Positions 44,786 to 54,069 of a stretch of 64,000 bases of DNA are shown piece by piece; the stretch's first letter is position 1, and each line of letters opens with the position of its first letter. The notes under the pieces are model-generated. The model did not search any database, was not told where the DNA came from, and saw only the letters and a program-made list of their open reading frames with translations. A program made the position numbers and the translations under genes. The stretch is from Tissierellia bacterium (GTDB taxonomy: Bacteria; Bacillota; Clostridia; Tissierellales; Peptoniphilaceae), in assembly GCA_012728755.1 (NCBI GenBank), contig JAAYEL010000048.1, forward strand, positions 1 to 64,000, in the 5' to 3' direction.

Positions 44786-45814
44786 TTAGTTCAAGGAATC
44801 CTCAATATATTTACTATTAATAAATCCATTAATTTCTTCCATCGTAGGAACTTTATCTATCTTTCTTTCTTCTAAAAGAAATTCAGCTGTTTCATAAAAT
44901 GTATTGTGAAATGCACCTGGAGTTTTTTCTGTTCCTAAGTATTCTGAGGATAATTCTTCTTCTCTTGTTAACCAAATTGTTCCTTGCATTTGAGATTTTA
45001 CTTCATCTTTATCGAATTTTAGATAGTCTGAAGCTGCTTGAATGGCCTCATCTGGGCTATTCTTATATAGATCTACAGCCTTGCTTAAAGCACGAATGTA
45101 GTCTTCAACCAATTCTGGATATTTTGAAGAGAACGCTTTATTAACAAGCTCGATATTAACAGTGCTAACACCATCTTTTGACATTTGTTCACTATCTACT
45201 ATGACTCTTCCAGACTCTTTAATCTTACTCAACGTAGGTTCCCAGGTATAGGTAGCATCTAAATCTCCTCTGGACCAGGCTGCAAAAATATCTTGAGTGT
45301 TCATATCTAATAGCGTAACATCCCTAGATGTCATATCATTCTTTTCTAGGTATTTCATTAGAGAATAATGACTTGTCGAACTAAATGGTGTAGCTATTTT
45401 CTTCCCTTTTAAGTCTTGAGCAGAATTAATTTTAGAATCGTTTTGTACCACTAATGCTTCGTTAGCACCAAGAACTTCATGAATCCATATTAGTTCTACA
45501 TTTATATCCTTACTTAAAGCAACAACTGCATTAGTATATCCCATCCCAGCGAAATCTAAGTCCCCTGAAGCAAATGCTACATTCGCAGCTGTACCGGAAT
45601 CAAAAAATAAAAATTCAACCTCAATTCCCTTATCTTCAAAATATTCTGTGAAAAATCCTTTTTGCATTGCTACACTCTTATCATTAGGAACTCTGATAGT
45701 TCCAACTGTTATTTTTTTTGGCAATCCATTTTTACCCTCATTCGAATTCCCACCACATGCGCTAAGAACAAGAATCAACACCAACAAAATTCCAATATTT
45801 TTTTTCATTTTCAC
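44786..45814 (-). CDS. Sulfonate/taurine-type ABC transporter substrate-binding lipoprotein
   Basis: A 342-residue solute-binding protein with a lipoprotein signal peptide and lipobox LSAC (Cys at residue 20), so it is tethered to the outer face of the membrane. The mature part starts with KKITVGTIRVPNDKSVAM and has GDLDFAGMGYTNAVVA, resembling SsuA/TauA/NMT1-like proteins. It lies between the permease and ATPase genes. The ligand cannot be read from sequence. Confidence 0.85.
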   Translation of the reverse strand: MKMKKNIGILLVLILVLSACGGNSNEGKNGLPKKITVGTIRVPNDKSVAMQKGFFTEYFEDKGIEVEFLFFDSGTAANVAFASGDLDFAGMGYTNAVVALSKDINVELIWIHEVLGANEALVVQNDSKINSAQDLKGKKIATPFSSTSHYSLMKYLEKNDMTSRDVTLLDMNTQDIFAAWSRGDLDATYTWEPTLSKIKESGRVIVDSEQMSKDGVSTVNIELVNKAFSSKYPELVEDYIRALSKAVDLYKNSPDEAIQAASDYLKFDKDEVKSQMQGTIWLTREEELSSEYLGTEKTPGAFHNTFYETAEFLLEERKIDKVPTMEEINGFINSKYIEDSLN

Positions 45815-45817
45815 CTC

Positions 45818-46585
45818 TTATTTTCCATTCCAAAAAATATATTTCTTTTCTATTTTTACCAATATAAAATCTATTAGCAAACCAGTAATCCCCATAACAA
45901 TTATTCCAACAAAAACGACGTCTGTCTTGAGATAGTTATATGCATCAAGCACCATCCAACCTATACCAGCTGTAGCTGCAACCATTTCAGATGATACTAA
46001 TGTAGTATAAGCAACTGATACTGCAGTTCTAACCCCAACAAATATCTCAGGTATTGCTGCAGGTAGTATAACTTTAAAGAAAAGCTGTCTTTCGGATGCT
46101 CCAAATGTTTTAGCACTCATAATATAATTCTTATTAACTCTTGATACAGCTGAAACACTTGCTATATAAATCGGCGCAAATGAAGCTAGAAATAGCAACA
46201 TAATTTTTGAGCTCTCACCTATTCCAAGCCATACTATTAAGAGTGTATAGTAAGCCAAAGGTGGAAGTGGCCTATAAAAATTGATAAGCGAATTAACCAT
46301 CGCCTTAACCCTAGGCAAATATCCACACAAAAGACCCAAAGGTATTGCAGTAATGATTGAAAGGATCACTGCAGAGAAAAGCCTATATAAACTTATCCCT
46401 AAGTGTTGCCAAAATGGAATATAGTTGTATCCATTCTTTATGATATCTATAAAAGCATTGACTACTTGTGTAGGAGAAGGAAGTTTACTAGTAGATATTA
46501 ATCCGCTACTAGTTACACCAAACCATACTAATAAAATGAATATCCAAGTAATTATACTAATTATTAAATGATTGTTTTTTTTCAT
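45818..46585 (-). CDS. Sulfonate/taurine-type ABC transporter permease
   Basis: A 255-residue permease with six helices and the cytoplasmic EAA loop in AKTFGASERQLFFKVILPAA, placing it in the SsuC/TauC group. The ATG at 46585 follows AGGTGG by 5 bases; a GTG three codons upstream lies inside that ribosome site and is not used. First gene of the importer operon, about 140 bases downstream of the YeeE/YedE-like gene. Confidence 0.87.
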   Translation of the reverse strand: MKKNNHLIISIITWIFILLVWFGVTSSGLISTSKLPSPTQVVNAFIDIIKNGYNYIPFWQHLGISLYRLFSAVILSIITAIPLGLLCGYLPRVKAMVNSLINFYRPLPPLAYYTLLIVWLGIGESSKIMLLFLASFAPIYIASVSAVSRVNKNYIMSAKTFGASERQLFFKVILPAAIPEIFVGVRTAVSVAYTTLVSSEMVAATAGIGWMVLDAYNYLKTDVVFVGIIVMGITGLLIDFILVKIEKKYIFWNGK

Positions 46586-46662
46586 AATTGCCACCTTACT
46601 AAATATTATGTTTCGGACACTAAAAAACGCCAGAACCTTTTACTTTTTATCTTGTATAAAAC

Positions 46663-46690
46663 AAATGAGACTATTTAAATAGTCTCATTT
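46663..46690. terminator. Terminator after the YeeE/YedE-like gene
   Basis: A 28-base perfect palindrome centred on TTTAAA (arms from AAATGAGACTA), followed on the minus strand by GTTTT. It separates the reductase-transporter operon from the ABC importer. Confidence 0.75.
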
Positions 46691-46725
46691 ACTTAATTAT
46701 ATATTAAAATCTATAGAATCAAAAA

Positions 46726-47994
46726 TTATTTAATCACTCGATTTTTAACTTTATTACCAACTACAGCTCCTAAAGTCATAAATACTAGGAATATCCATCC
46801 TGAAAGTGAGAAACTTACGATTGGAGAGAATAATCCACCTGCGTTACAACCCTTGCTAATTCCAATACTAATTCCCATTAATAATCCACCAATAATCGCT
46901 AATACAGCTTGTTTACCAGATATTTTTAATCCTGATTTAAATGATTTAACAAGAATTCCCATTGAGAATAATCCAATGAAAGCACCTAAAATAATACCCA
47001 TATCTTGAACAGATTGTTGATGAGTAAATATTGTAGGTTTGATGAAATCTGGATTACCAGTATAGTTAGCTAAAGCAGCTTCACTAACACCAAAAAGATT
47101 TAATAATTTAGCAGCCCAGAAACCAAAAGCTCCTGATACTCCCCATGCACTCTTAGTAAATCCCATTAATGCAACGTACATTAAAGTCATACCAAGTGCA
47201 CCTTCCCATAATGTCCAAGGTCTAGTAAAGAATCTTTCATAGAAAGATTTTTTACTATCTACTAAAGTTAATAATGCTTTTTCAGAAGCCTCTTCTGATT
47301 CAACTGGAGTATATGTTCCGTTTTGTTTTCTTTTTGCTTCATACATATAAGCAAGTTTAATAACTATTCCTGCTAGTACTACAGTTAGTAAGAAAGCTCC
47401 TAGATAACCATTCATTCCATCAAATTTAAACAAATCTGGGAACCAAACACCATTTACCCCTTCGCTACTCTTAACCATAGATTCGTTTATTAAGCTAGGG
47501 AATTTCTTTCCGAAAGGCATACTTATTACAAATCCTATCCCAAAGAATAGCAACGCTAATAAAGCTTTAGGAAATTCAGTTGAAAGGTCTGTTAATACCC
47601 CAGATGCACATCCACCCGCAAATGACATACCAAGACCAAAAATGAAAGATCCAACGAATGTACCAACGGTAATTGGATGGATGAAATGTCCATATGTAAC
47701 GGCGAATTCTGGGTTAGCATCGCTAGCTGGTACAGCGGCAAAAAATACAGTTACAAGTGATGCTAAGATAATTAACATCATAAAAGATCTCATAAGTTTT
47801 GTTGATCCAGTATTGTATGATCTGTTTGCAGTACCCGCAAATCCGTAAGAAGCTCTCGCTAATACATAACCACTTCCTAAACCTATTACCAATCTTGCTA
47901 AATGCATAGGACTAGCTAATTGTGTGATACCTAGTAATAGAACAACAGCTAATAATACTGCAGCTATTATATATTCAGTTTTATTATTTTTCAT
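46726..47994 (-). CDS. YeeE/YedE family (TsuA-like) thiosulfate/sulfur transporter
   Basis: A 422-residue membrane protein with two similar halves. Each half contains the conserved cysteine-glycine loop of the family (FAGGCASGVL and SKGCNAGGLF), corresponding to the Cys residues that pass thiosulfate in TsuA. It is 14 bases after a CoA-disulfide reductase-rhodanese gene, fitting import of sulfane sulfur and transfer to rhodanese and CoA. YedE proteins linked to selenium (with SelD) are the alternative, but no selenium gene is near. Confidence 0.82.
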   Translation of the reverse strand: MKNNKTEYIIAAVLLAVVLLLGITQLASPMHLARLVIGLGSGYVLARASYGFAGTANRSYNTGSTKLMRSFMMLIILASLVTVFFAAVPASDANPEFAVTYGHFIHPITVGTFVGSFIFGLGMSFAGGCASGVLTDLSTEFPKALLALLFFGIGFVISMPFGKKFPSLINESMVKSSEGVNGVWFPDLFKFDGMNGYLGAFLLTVVLAGIVIKLAYMYEAKRKQNGTYTPVESEEASEKALLTLVDSKKSFYERFFTRPWTLWEGALGMTLMYVALMGFTKSAWGVSGAFGFWAAKLLNLFGVSEAALANYTGNPDFIKPTIFTHQQSVQDMGIILGAFIGLFSMGILVKSFKSGLKISGKQAVLAIIGGLLMGISIGISKGCNAGGLFSPIVSFSLSGWIFLVFMTLGAVVGNKVKNRVIK

Positions 47995-48008
47995 ATTTAC
48001 CTCTAATT

Positions 48009-49706
48009 TTATTCAAAATTATAATCTGTTACTATTGGTTTTCTACCAGTAACTTTATCTTCAAAATACTCATAAGAACAAATTCCTAAGTAAGAACCTT
48101 GGATATTGTATACATTATCAAAACCATTAGCTTGCAATGCTCTTGCCGCATTGTATGATCTTTGTGATGATCTACAATGTAAATATACAGGCTTATCTTT
48201 TGGTATTTCATCTAATCTGTCTCTTAATTGACTTAATGGAATATTCACTGAATTGATTAAGTGTGATTGTTCATATTCATCTTCTTCTATAACATCAACA
48301 ATGAATTCCTTGTTTTCTACTAACTCTCTAACTTTAGTTACTGGAACTTGCTTAAATTCTTCATTTAATATATTAAGTCCAACTAAAGCTGCATGGTTAG
48401 TTACATCCTTCGCTGTTGAGAAATATGGAGCATAACAGAATTCCATTTCTTTTAAGTCTTCCAATGTTGCATTCATTTGTATAAGGGCTGCAATAATGTC
48501 AACTCTCTTATCAACATTACCTCTACCTATAGCTTGCGCTCCCAGGATCCTACCACTTGGATATTCAAATACTAACTTGAAAAATAGTGGATTTACATCA
48601 GGCATTAAACCTACCTTGTCTCCAGGTATGACATATGCAAATCTATAGTCTAAGCCTTCTTGTTGACATGCTTTTTCATTAAGTCCTGTAGATGCTGCAT
48701 TCATTTCGAATACTCTGATGATTGAAGAGCCTACAACACCTTTGTTGTAATTTGTCCTACCATACATATGATCAGCAGCAGCTCTGGCTTGTCTTTGCGC
48801 TGGCCCTGCTAAGGCTAATTTTTGTTTTCTACCAGTTATAAAGTTGTGAGTTTCTATAACATCACCAACAGCATAGATATCTGGGTAGTTAGTTTGATAA
48901 TTATGATTTACTTTTATAGCTCCAGTCTCACCTAGTTCTATGCCACAATCTCTTGCAAGAGTAGTTTCTGGATATACGCCTATAGCCATAACTACTACAT
49001 CTGATTTAATTTCTTTTCCAGATGCTAGTATAACTTTATCTTTATGTATTTCTTTAACTCCATCATTAAGAATTAAATTAACGCCATTGTCCATAATTTC
49101 TTTGTTCAAAGTTTGAACCATATCATAATCCAATGGTCCCATAATTTGGTTTGAAGCTTCAACTAATGTAAGGTTTTTACCAAATTTCTTTAAATTCTCC
49201 ATAACCTCTAAACCTATAAATCCTCCACCTACTACTACGATATCATTTGCTTCGTGTTTAGTAATATATGAGTCTATAGCTTCAACGTCTGGGACATTCT
49301 TTAATGAAAAAACATTTTGTCCATCGATTCCAACAATGCTCTTTGGCATAATAGCATTTGCTCCTGGTGATAAAGCAAGTTTATCATAAGTTTCTTCATA
49401 CTCTTCTTCAGTTAGTAAGTCTTTAACTATAACCCTCTTTTCTTCTGGTAGAACCTTTATAACTTCGTTGTAAACACGAACTTCTATATTGTATTGTGTC
49501 TTGAAAGTTTCCGGATCCATTAATACCAATTCTTGGCTTTCTGGAACTTCTCTACTTAAGAAGTTTGGCAAAGCACAGTTTGAAAATGATGGATAAGGTC
49601 CTCTTTCAAAAACAATAACCTCAGCATGTTCATCAAGTCTTCTAACTCTAGCTGCTACAGATGCGCCACCTGCAACGCCACCAACAATTAAAATTTTATT
49701 GCTCAT
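48009..49706 (-). CDS. CoA-disulfide reductase with C-terminal rhodanese domain
   Basis: A 565-residue FAD enzyme. The FAD motif is LIVGGVAGGASVAAR, the redox Cys is in FSNCALPNF (the CoADR single-Cys position), the NAD motif is VVVGGGFIGLEV, and YAVGDVIE precedes the second half. From about residue 460 a rhodanese domain carries the active loop HCRSSQRS. Related CoADR-RHD proteins reduce polysulfide or CoA persulfide. The ATG at 49706 follows AAGGAGG, in preference to an ATG 39 bases earlier. It heads an operon with the YeeE/YedE transporter. Confidence 0.88.
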   Translation of the reverse strand: MSNKILIVGGVAGGASVAARVRRLDEHAEVIVFERGPYPSFSNCALPNFLSREVPESQELVLMDPETFKTQYNIEVRVYNEVIKVLPEEKRVIVKDLLTEEEYEETYDKLALSPGANAIMPKSIVGIDGQNVFSLKNVPDVEAIDSYITKHEANDIVVVGGGFIGLEVMENLKKFGKNLTLVEASNQIMGPLDYDMVQTLNKEIMDNGVNLILNDGVKEIHKDKVILASGKEIKSDVVVMAIGVYPETTLARDCGIELGETGAIKVNHNYQTNYPDIYAVGDVIETHNFITGRKQKLALAGPAQRQARAAADHMYGRTNYNKGVVGSSIIRVFEMNAASTGLNEKACQQEGLDYRFAYVIPGDKVGLMPDVNPLFFKLVFEYPSGRILGAQAIGRGNVDKRVDIIAALIQMNATLEDLKEMEFCYAPYFSTAKDVTNHAALVGLNILNEEFKQVPVTKVRELVENKEFIVDVIEEDEYEQSHLINSVNIPLSQLRDRLDEIPKDKPVYLHCRSSQRSYNAARALQANGFDNVYNIQGSYLGICSYEYFEDKVTGRKPIVTDYNFE

Positions 49707-49729
49707 CTCTTCCTCCTTTTCATTCTTTA

Positions 49730-49755
49730 GAGATATGTATCTCAAGTCAATTATA
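49730..49755 (-). promoter_or_regulatory. Candidate promoter and operator of the sulfur operon
   Basis: TATAAT (49755-49750) is followed at the expected transcript start by a perfect inverted repeat GAGATA-TG-TATCTC (49730-49743). A second inverted repeat TTGTAA-N5-TTACAA lies upstream at 49810-49826. No clear -35 box is seen, which would fit an activated promoter. Confidence 0.45.
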
Positions 49756-49862
49756 CCACAAATCTTTTATTATGAAAGTATCAATATTAAGCTTTCACAT
49801 ATAACAATTTTGTAAGCATTTTACAATTATAGGAGCTATATTCTTTTGAATATTTAAATAAA

Positions 49863-49892
49863 AAACGCTATTGACTCGAGTCAATAGCGTTT
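49863..49892 (-). terminator. Terminator of the BofA-GNAT-channel operon
   Basis: A 30-base perfect palindrome (arms AAACGCTATTGACTC) followed by six T on the minus strand, 11 bases after the channel gene's stop. Confidence 0.88.
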
Positions 49893-49902
49893 AATCAATT
49901 AA

Positions 49903-51093
49903 TTACTTTTGTAATTTTTCTTCTTCTAATTTTCTATCTAGTTTTGCTAATTTATCCTTTGCAAAATCTCTTCCGCCTAAACCAAATGATAATGCGAAAG
50001 CTACTCCAACTGCTCCAACTAAGATGATGAATGCATATTCTACTATGTTTTCAGCAAATCCTAATTGAGATAATGTCATAAATACTGCAACGCCTAGTAT
50101 AAGTACTTTAACTAGTAATGCTACGAATCTATGTCTTGGATCTCTTTCAACGATTTTTGATTCAACGAAATTAGCTAATACATAAGCTCCTACCATAATG
50201 ATGGCTGCACTTAATACTAATGGTAAATATGAGATAATAGCTCCGCCTATACCAGTTAATACTGCTAAGTCTAATACATTTAATGCTTCAACTGCGAATA
50301 CTACTACTAAAACCACCATAACTAATTTTGAGATTAAATCAGATAATTTAAATTCTCTTTTGATGCCTGCTTTTGCTAGAAGACCATCTACATTAAATCC
50401 AACTAAGATGTTTTGAAGTAGGTTAGCAAGTAATCTAGCTATAAATACTCCAACTGCGATTAATAAAAGTGCAGTAAATATCTTAGGCACATAGCTTAAG
50501 AATGTGTTGATAATATTCTTTGCTGGTTCAGAAATAACATGTAATCCAACAAGGTCTAAAGCAATGATTATTAGTGGCACTATGATAAATGCATATACGA
50601 TATTTGCTAATACATCAGATACTTTTACATTTACTTTTTCAGATTCAGCGTTTACATATTTGTTTATAAATCCATCTACACCTAATCTAACTAGAAGTGC
50701 TGATACAACATCTCTTACTATCCTGGCAACGAAAAATCCAATATATAGGATAACTGCAGCTGCTAATAAATTAGGTAAGAATGTTACTATGCTATTTGTA
50801 AAATTAGTAAATGGTGCTGATAATCCATCTAAATTAAGTTTACTAAATATTGCTGGTAAAAATAGTACAAATACTACTAAAAAAGCTAAGTTAGCTAGCA
50901 AAGATACCATCTTATCAGATTCTCTAGGGTCTGCATTTCTTGCTGTAAGTTTTTCTTTAAGGCTTCCCTTATTTAGTAATTTAGCTACAAATTTCTTTAC
51001 TAATGTAGCAACAACAAATGCTACTACTAAAAGTAATATGCCTACAAGTAAACTAGGCAATGAAGCTTCTAAATTATTTAAAAATTGTTGCAT
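49903..51093 (-). CDS. Mechanosensitive-channel-like membrane protein (CmpX/TM-helix repeat type)
   Basis: A 396-residue membrane protein built of repeated pairs of helices; the phrase LPNLLAAAVILYIGFFVARIV recurs in variant form (VPKIFTALLLIAVGVFIARLL, LPLVLSAAIIMVGAYVLANFV), matching the TM-helix repeat of CmpX-type small-conductance channel relatives. There is no beta-barrel MscS C-terminus, only a short charged tail (LAKLDRKLEEEKLQK). It may sense membrane tension or stress; function is inferred from the family. Confidence 0.75.
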   Translation of the reverse strand: MQQFLNNLEASLPSLLVGILLLVVAFVVATLVKKFVAKLLNKGSLKEKLTARNADPRESDKMVSLLANLAFLVVFVLFLPAIFSKLNLDGLSAPFTNFTNSIVTFLPNLLAAAVILYIGFFVARIVRDVVSALLVRLGVDGFINKYVNAESEKVNVKVSDVLANIVYAFIIVPLIIIALDLVGLHVISEPAKNIINTFLSYVPKIFTALLLIAVGVFIARLLANLLQNILVGFNVDGLLAKAGIKREFKLSDLISKLVMVVLVVVFAVEALNVLDLAVLTGIGGAIISYLPLVLSAAIIMVGAYVLANFVESKIVERDPRHRFVALLVKVLILGVAVFMTLSQLGFAENIVEYAFIILVGAVGVAFALSFGLGGRDFAKDKLAKLDRKLEEEKLQK

Positions 51094-51101
51094 GACTCCT
51101 C

Positions 51102-51368
51102 CTATGCTAATAAGTCTTGTAGATCTTCATGTTTTTCGAAGTATCTAACTGCGTATGAGCAAACTGGCTTAATCTTATAGTCGTTTTCTCTAGCTACGTT
51201 AACTGCTTCATCAGTTAATTTAGCCGCTATTCCTTGTCCACCTAATTCTTTTTTTACTACTGTGTGATTAATTGACATCACTCCATCTTTTAATCCATAT
51301 GAGATATATGCATCTGGATCATTTTCATTTCCTAAATAAATCAGTCCGTCTTTTTTGTTAAATTCCAT
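51102..51368 (-). CDS. Small GNAT-like N-acetyltransferase (YjdJ type)
   Basis: An 88-residue minimal acetyltransferase domain. The acetyl-CoA loop is in VVKKELGGQGIAAKL, and the C-terminal KPVCSYAVRYFEKHE with the conserved Cys-Ser-Tyr matches the short YjdJ/GTLF3B-like proteins. Target unknown. It sits 8 bases before the channel gene and 9 bases after the BofA-like gene. Confidence 0.8.
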   Translation of the reverse strand: MEFNKKDGLIYLGNENDPDAYISYGLKDGVMSINHTVVKKELGGQGIAAKLTDEAVNVARENDYKIKPVCSYAVRYFEKHEDLQDLLA

Positions 51369-51377
51369 TATTCCCTC

Positions 51378-51623
51378 CTATAAATTTAATAATATTAACA
51401 CCAATACACCTGGTATACTAAAAAATCCTGCTACAAGTGCACTAATAATGTTTATATCTACGCTTAATCCAATTGCTGACCCAAATAAGTTAACCACCCA
51501 TAACATCAATAAACCGATAACTCCATTTACTACAAGTCCTGTGATAGCTTTTATAGGGAAACTCAACAATTTCATTAATAAATAAAGAACTACAATAGCT
51601 CCTAATCCTACTAATATTTCCAT
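51378..51623 (-). CDS. BofA-like membrane protein (pro-sigma-K processing inhibitor family)
   Basis: An 81-residue protein with two or three helices and the family pattern FPIKAITGLVVNGVIGLLML ... ISALVAGFFSIPGVLVLILL. In Bacillus, BofA restrains the SpoIVFB protease during sporulation. No sporulation gene is seen here and the genes downstream are a GNAT enzyme and a membrane channel, so the role is probably different. First gene of that operon. Confidence 0.7.
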   Translation of the reverse strand: MEILVGLGAIVVLYLLMKLLSFPIKAITGLVVNGVIGLLMLWVVNLFGSAIGLSVDINIISALVAGFFSIPGVLVLILLNL

Positions 51624-51760
51624 GTATCCTCCTGATTGTCTTTTTAAGTTAGTTTAGTTCCCAAAACACTGCTAACCGAACGTAGGTTTTAAGATTAAAC
51701 TAAGATATTAGTACCCATAAGTAGAAATATCAAAAACATTTTACAGTTCAACAAAAATGA

Positions 51761-53482
51761 TTAATCAAGAAATTTATTTAGAAGGTCTGTTTTTTCCTGT
51801 TTTATATCGCTTATTTTTTGCATAGCTTTACTTATTTCTTTGTTATATTGTTCAAAAAGTCTTGCAAATTCTTCTTGTTTTTCCATAGAAATGTTAGGGA
51901 CTTTAACATGATTTAAATCTTTTATACTGATATTTTTGATAGTAGTCCCCTTTGCAAGCTCATTAATCGCCTGTTGACCATGTTTGCTCATTAAATATGC
52001 TTTTAAAAATATAGGATGATAAATTTTAGTGTCTACTTTAATGATATAGAGATTACCATTTGCGATAATCATATCCTTAGTAGTTGTATCATGAATGGCT
52101 ACCTTAAATGGGCTACCATTTTTTGTTAATACCAAATTACCTTTGTCTACAGAAAATCTTGAATACTCATCAGCCTTCTCATTTAGGAATGGAAGATTAT
52201 AGTTGATTTGACCATCATTTATATTATTTATCATCAGATACTTTATATTCGTTTGCTCTTCACTAAGTAAATCATCAAATTTTGATGAAGTGATACTAGC
52301 TCCTCTTCTTATATCAATAACAATATCTGAAAAACTTAGTGTGTCCAAATCTTCTTCTTGTTCAAGATAATGAGGTGGATGAAGATTGAAAGGATAAACT
52401 ATATCACTGTAAAATACCTTTTTTGATATTTGAGAATCAGTACTATACAATTGCTCAATCAAGCTTATTTGTTCATCGCTAAGCCTATTCATCCTTCTAG
52501 ATTTATCAAAAAGATGGCTTGCATCAATCATCCTGATAGTTTCATTATCGTGACTAAATACTACAAGACTGACTCCACCTGCTATAGATGAAAAAAGTTT
52601 TTCTGGCAAATTAATTATAGCTTCTATGCTCTTTTCTTTAAGAAAGCTTCTACGCATATCAATATCAGAATCATTCCAGATACCTGAATTGCTCATGATG
52701 GTGATGGCTTTTCCACCCTTTTCTAAGTGATCAAAAATCACTTCATTGTAAATCCAATCTGCTGATAATGTCTTTTTCTCATTCCTTAAATGCGCGTATT
52801 TATTGCGATACTTTTCAAGTTTTGGAAAAATAGCGCTTAATTTATCCCCTATTGGATAATTCGAAAATATCCTATCAAATTTAATGTTTCCTAGATCTTC
52901 ATCAAAGATATCTGAAGTGATTACATTAACTCGTTCATTTATAAGGTAACCCTTTAAAAGAGTGATTACATTATTATTTTCTACCTGTTCTATACCTGTT
53001 ACGTTTAACCCCTTTTGTCTTATCAATAAAGAGGTGATAAATCTTCCTTTTCCAGAACAAAAATCTGCCACTTGCTGACTTTCTTTAACATCAAGTAATT
53101 TTAATGCCAATCTATTAATTGAGCTAGGCGTCTCGTCTTCATGCCTCTTAGAAAACATACTATCATGGGAAAAGATTATATATGCAACAATCTCATCGTC
53201 AGTAAAAGAGCCATACATCCCCAATATGTCATCATCTGCTCTTTCTACCGTTCTTAGCAATGCATTTTTTAACTGCTTTTCAATCTTTAGGTCCATAATA
53301 TGAGAATATAAAACTTCCCAATTTGTAATCTTGTTTGACTGCATGATATGTAAAAGACCTGAAACTATTAGTGAATGATAGTAGATATCATCATAATAGT
53401 TTTTCCTAAGCGTTCTTAATAGAACTTCTTGATAATTTTCAATCTTAACTTCCTTTAATCTTTTATACGCTAATATATCCAT
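51761..53482 (-). CDS. Orphan N6-adenine methylase-like / specificity-like fusion protein
   Basis: 573 residues. About residues 115-340 resemble HsdM: TPSSINRLALKLL, the SAM motif ADFCSGKGRF (139-148), and motif IV at 207-211, which reads SNYPI where active N6-adenine methylases have NPPF/Y. About 380-573 resembles an HsdS target-recognition half with a terminal coiled coil (MQKISDIKQEKTDLL). No restriction subunit, second specificity gene or phage gene is adjacent. It may be an inactive or altered methylase, or a DNA-binding regulator. AGGAGGG precedes the ATG and TATAAT lies at 53508-53503. Confidence 0.7.
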   Translation of the reverse strand: MDILAYKRLKEVKIENYQEVLLRTLRKNYYDDIYYHSLIVSGLLHIMQSNKITNWEVLYSHIMDLKIEKQLKNALLRTVERADDDILGMYGSFTDDEIVAYIIFSHDSMFSKRHEDETPSSINRLALKLLDVKESQQVADFCSGKGRFITSLLIRQKGLNVTGIEQVENNNVITLLKGYLINERVNVITSDIFDEDLGNIKFDRIFSNYPIGDKLSAIFPKLEKYRNKYAHLRNEKKTLSADWIYNEVIFDHLEKGGKAITIMSNSGIWNDSDIDMRRSFLKEKSIEAIINLPEKLFSSIAGGVSLVVFSHDNETIRMIDASHLFDKSRRMNRLSDEQISLIEQLYSTDSQISKKVFYSDIVYPFNLHPPHYLEQEEDLDTLSFSDIVIDIRRGASITSSKFDDLLSEEQTNIKYLMINNINDGQINYNLPFLNEKADEYSRFSVDKGNLVLTKNGSPFKVAIHDTTTKDMIIANGNLYIIKVDTKIYHPIFLKAYLMSKHGQQAINELAKGTTIKNISIKDLNHVKVPNISMEKQEEFARLFEQYNKEISKAMQKISDIKQEKTDLLNKFLD

Positions 53483-53604
53483 GCTCCCTCCTTGTTTATT
53501 TTATTATATCAAATATCAGGTAAAATACATAATCATAAAAATGATAAATTTTTACGATTTATTTTCTTTTTTAGGGTATAATAATTATTTAGAAAGGGAG
53601 TTTT

Positions 53605-54069
53605 ATGGAAAAGAAAAATAAATTAATTATTAGAGATGACCTTCCCAAAGGAGCTTTGAGACTTCTTGATAGCGGTAGTAACGAAGGTTATCCAATATCT
53701 TACGATTCAATGAAATTGTTAGAAGTTGGTTATGGATATACTAAATGGGAAATTGAAGTAAATGATAATACAAAAAATCCATACGGTATGATTCATGGAG
53801 GAGTATTGTTTATGATTAGCGATAATTGTGCAGGTGCCACTGCTGCGACTTTAGGTCACAAATCTGTTACGCTAAATTCATCTATAAACTATATAAAATC
53901 AGCTAAAAAAGGTAAGGTTTATGCTACACCAAAAGTAGTACACAACGGAAAATCAACTCTTGTCATAGAAGTCACAGTAGTTGATGAAGATGGAGATGTG
54001 GTATCGACATCTAATTTTACGATGTTTTCTTTAGGAAACATTGACACTTATAAAGGAGATGAAAAATAA
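53605..54069 (+). CDS. PaaI-type hotdog-fold thioesterase
   Basis: A 154-residue hotdog protein. NPYGMIHGGVLFMISDNCAG carries the HGG motif and catalytic-region acid of PaaI-like acyl-CoA thioesterases. The start has AAAGGGAG 5 bases upstream and a TATAAT at 53577-53582. It is head-on to most genes of the window and is coupled to the next gene by TAATG. Substrate unknown. Confidence 0.83.
   Translation: MEKKNKLIIRDDLPKGALRLLDSGSNEGYPISYDSMKLLEVGYGYTKWEIEVNDNTKNPYGMIHGGVLFMISDNCAGATAATLGHKSVTLNSSINYIKSAKKGKVYATPKVVHNGKSTLVIEVTVVDEDGDVVSTSNFTMFSLGNIDTYKGDEK

Noticed and set aside
51761..53482. Complete type I restriction-modification system
   Set aside because: No HsdR helicase-nuclease gene is adjacent, and methylase and specificity parts are in a single chain.
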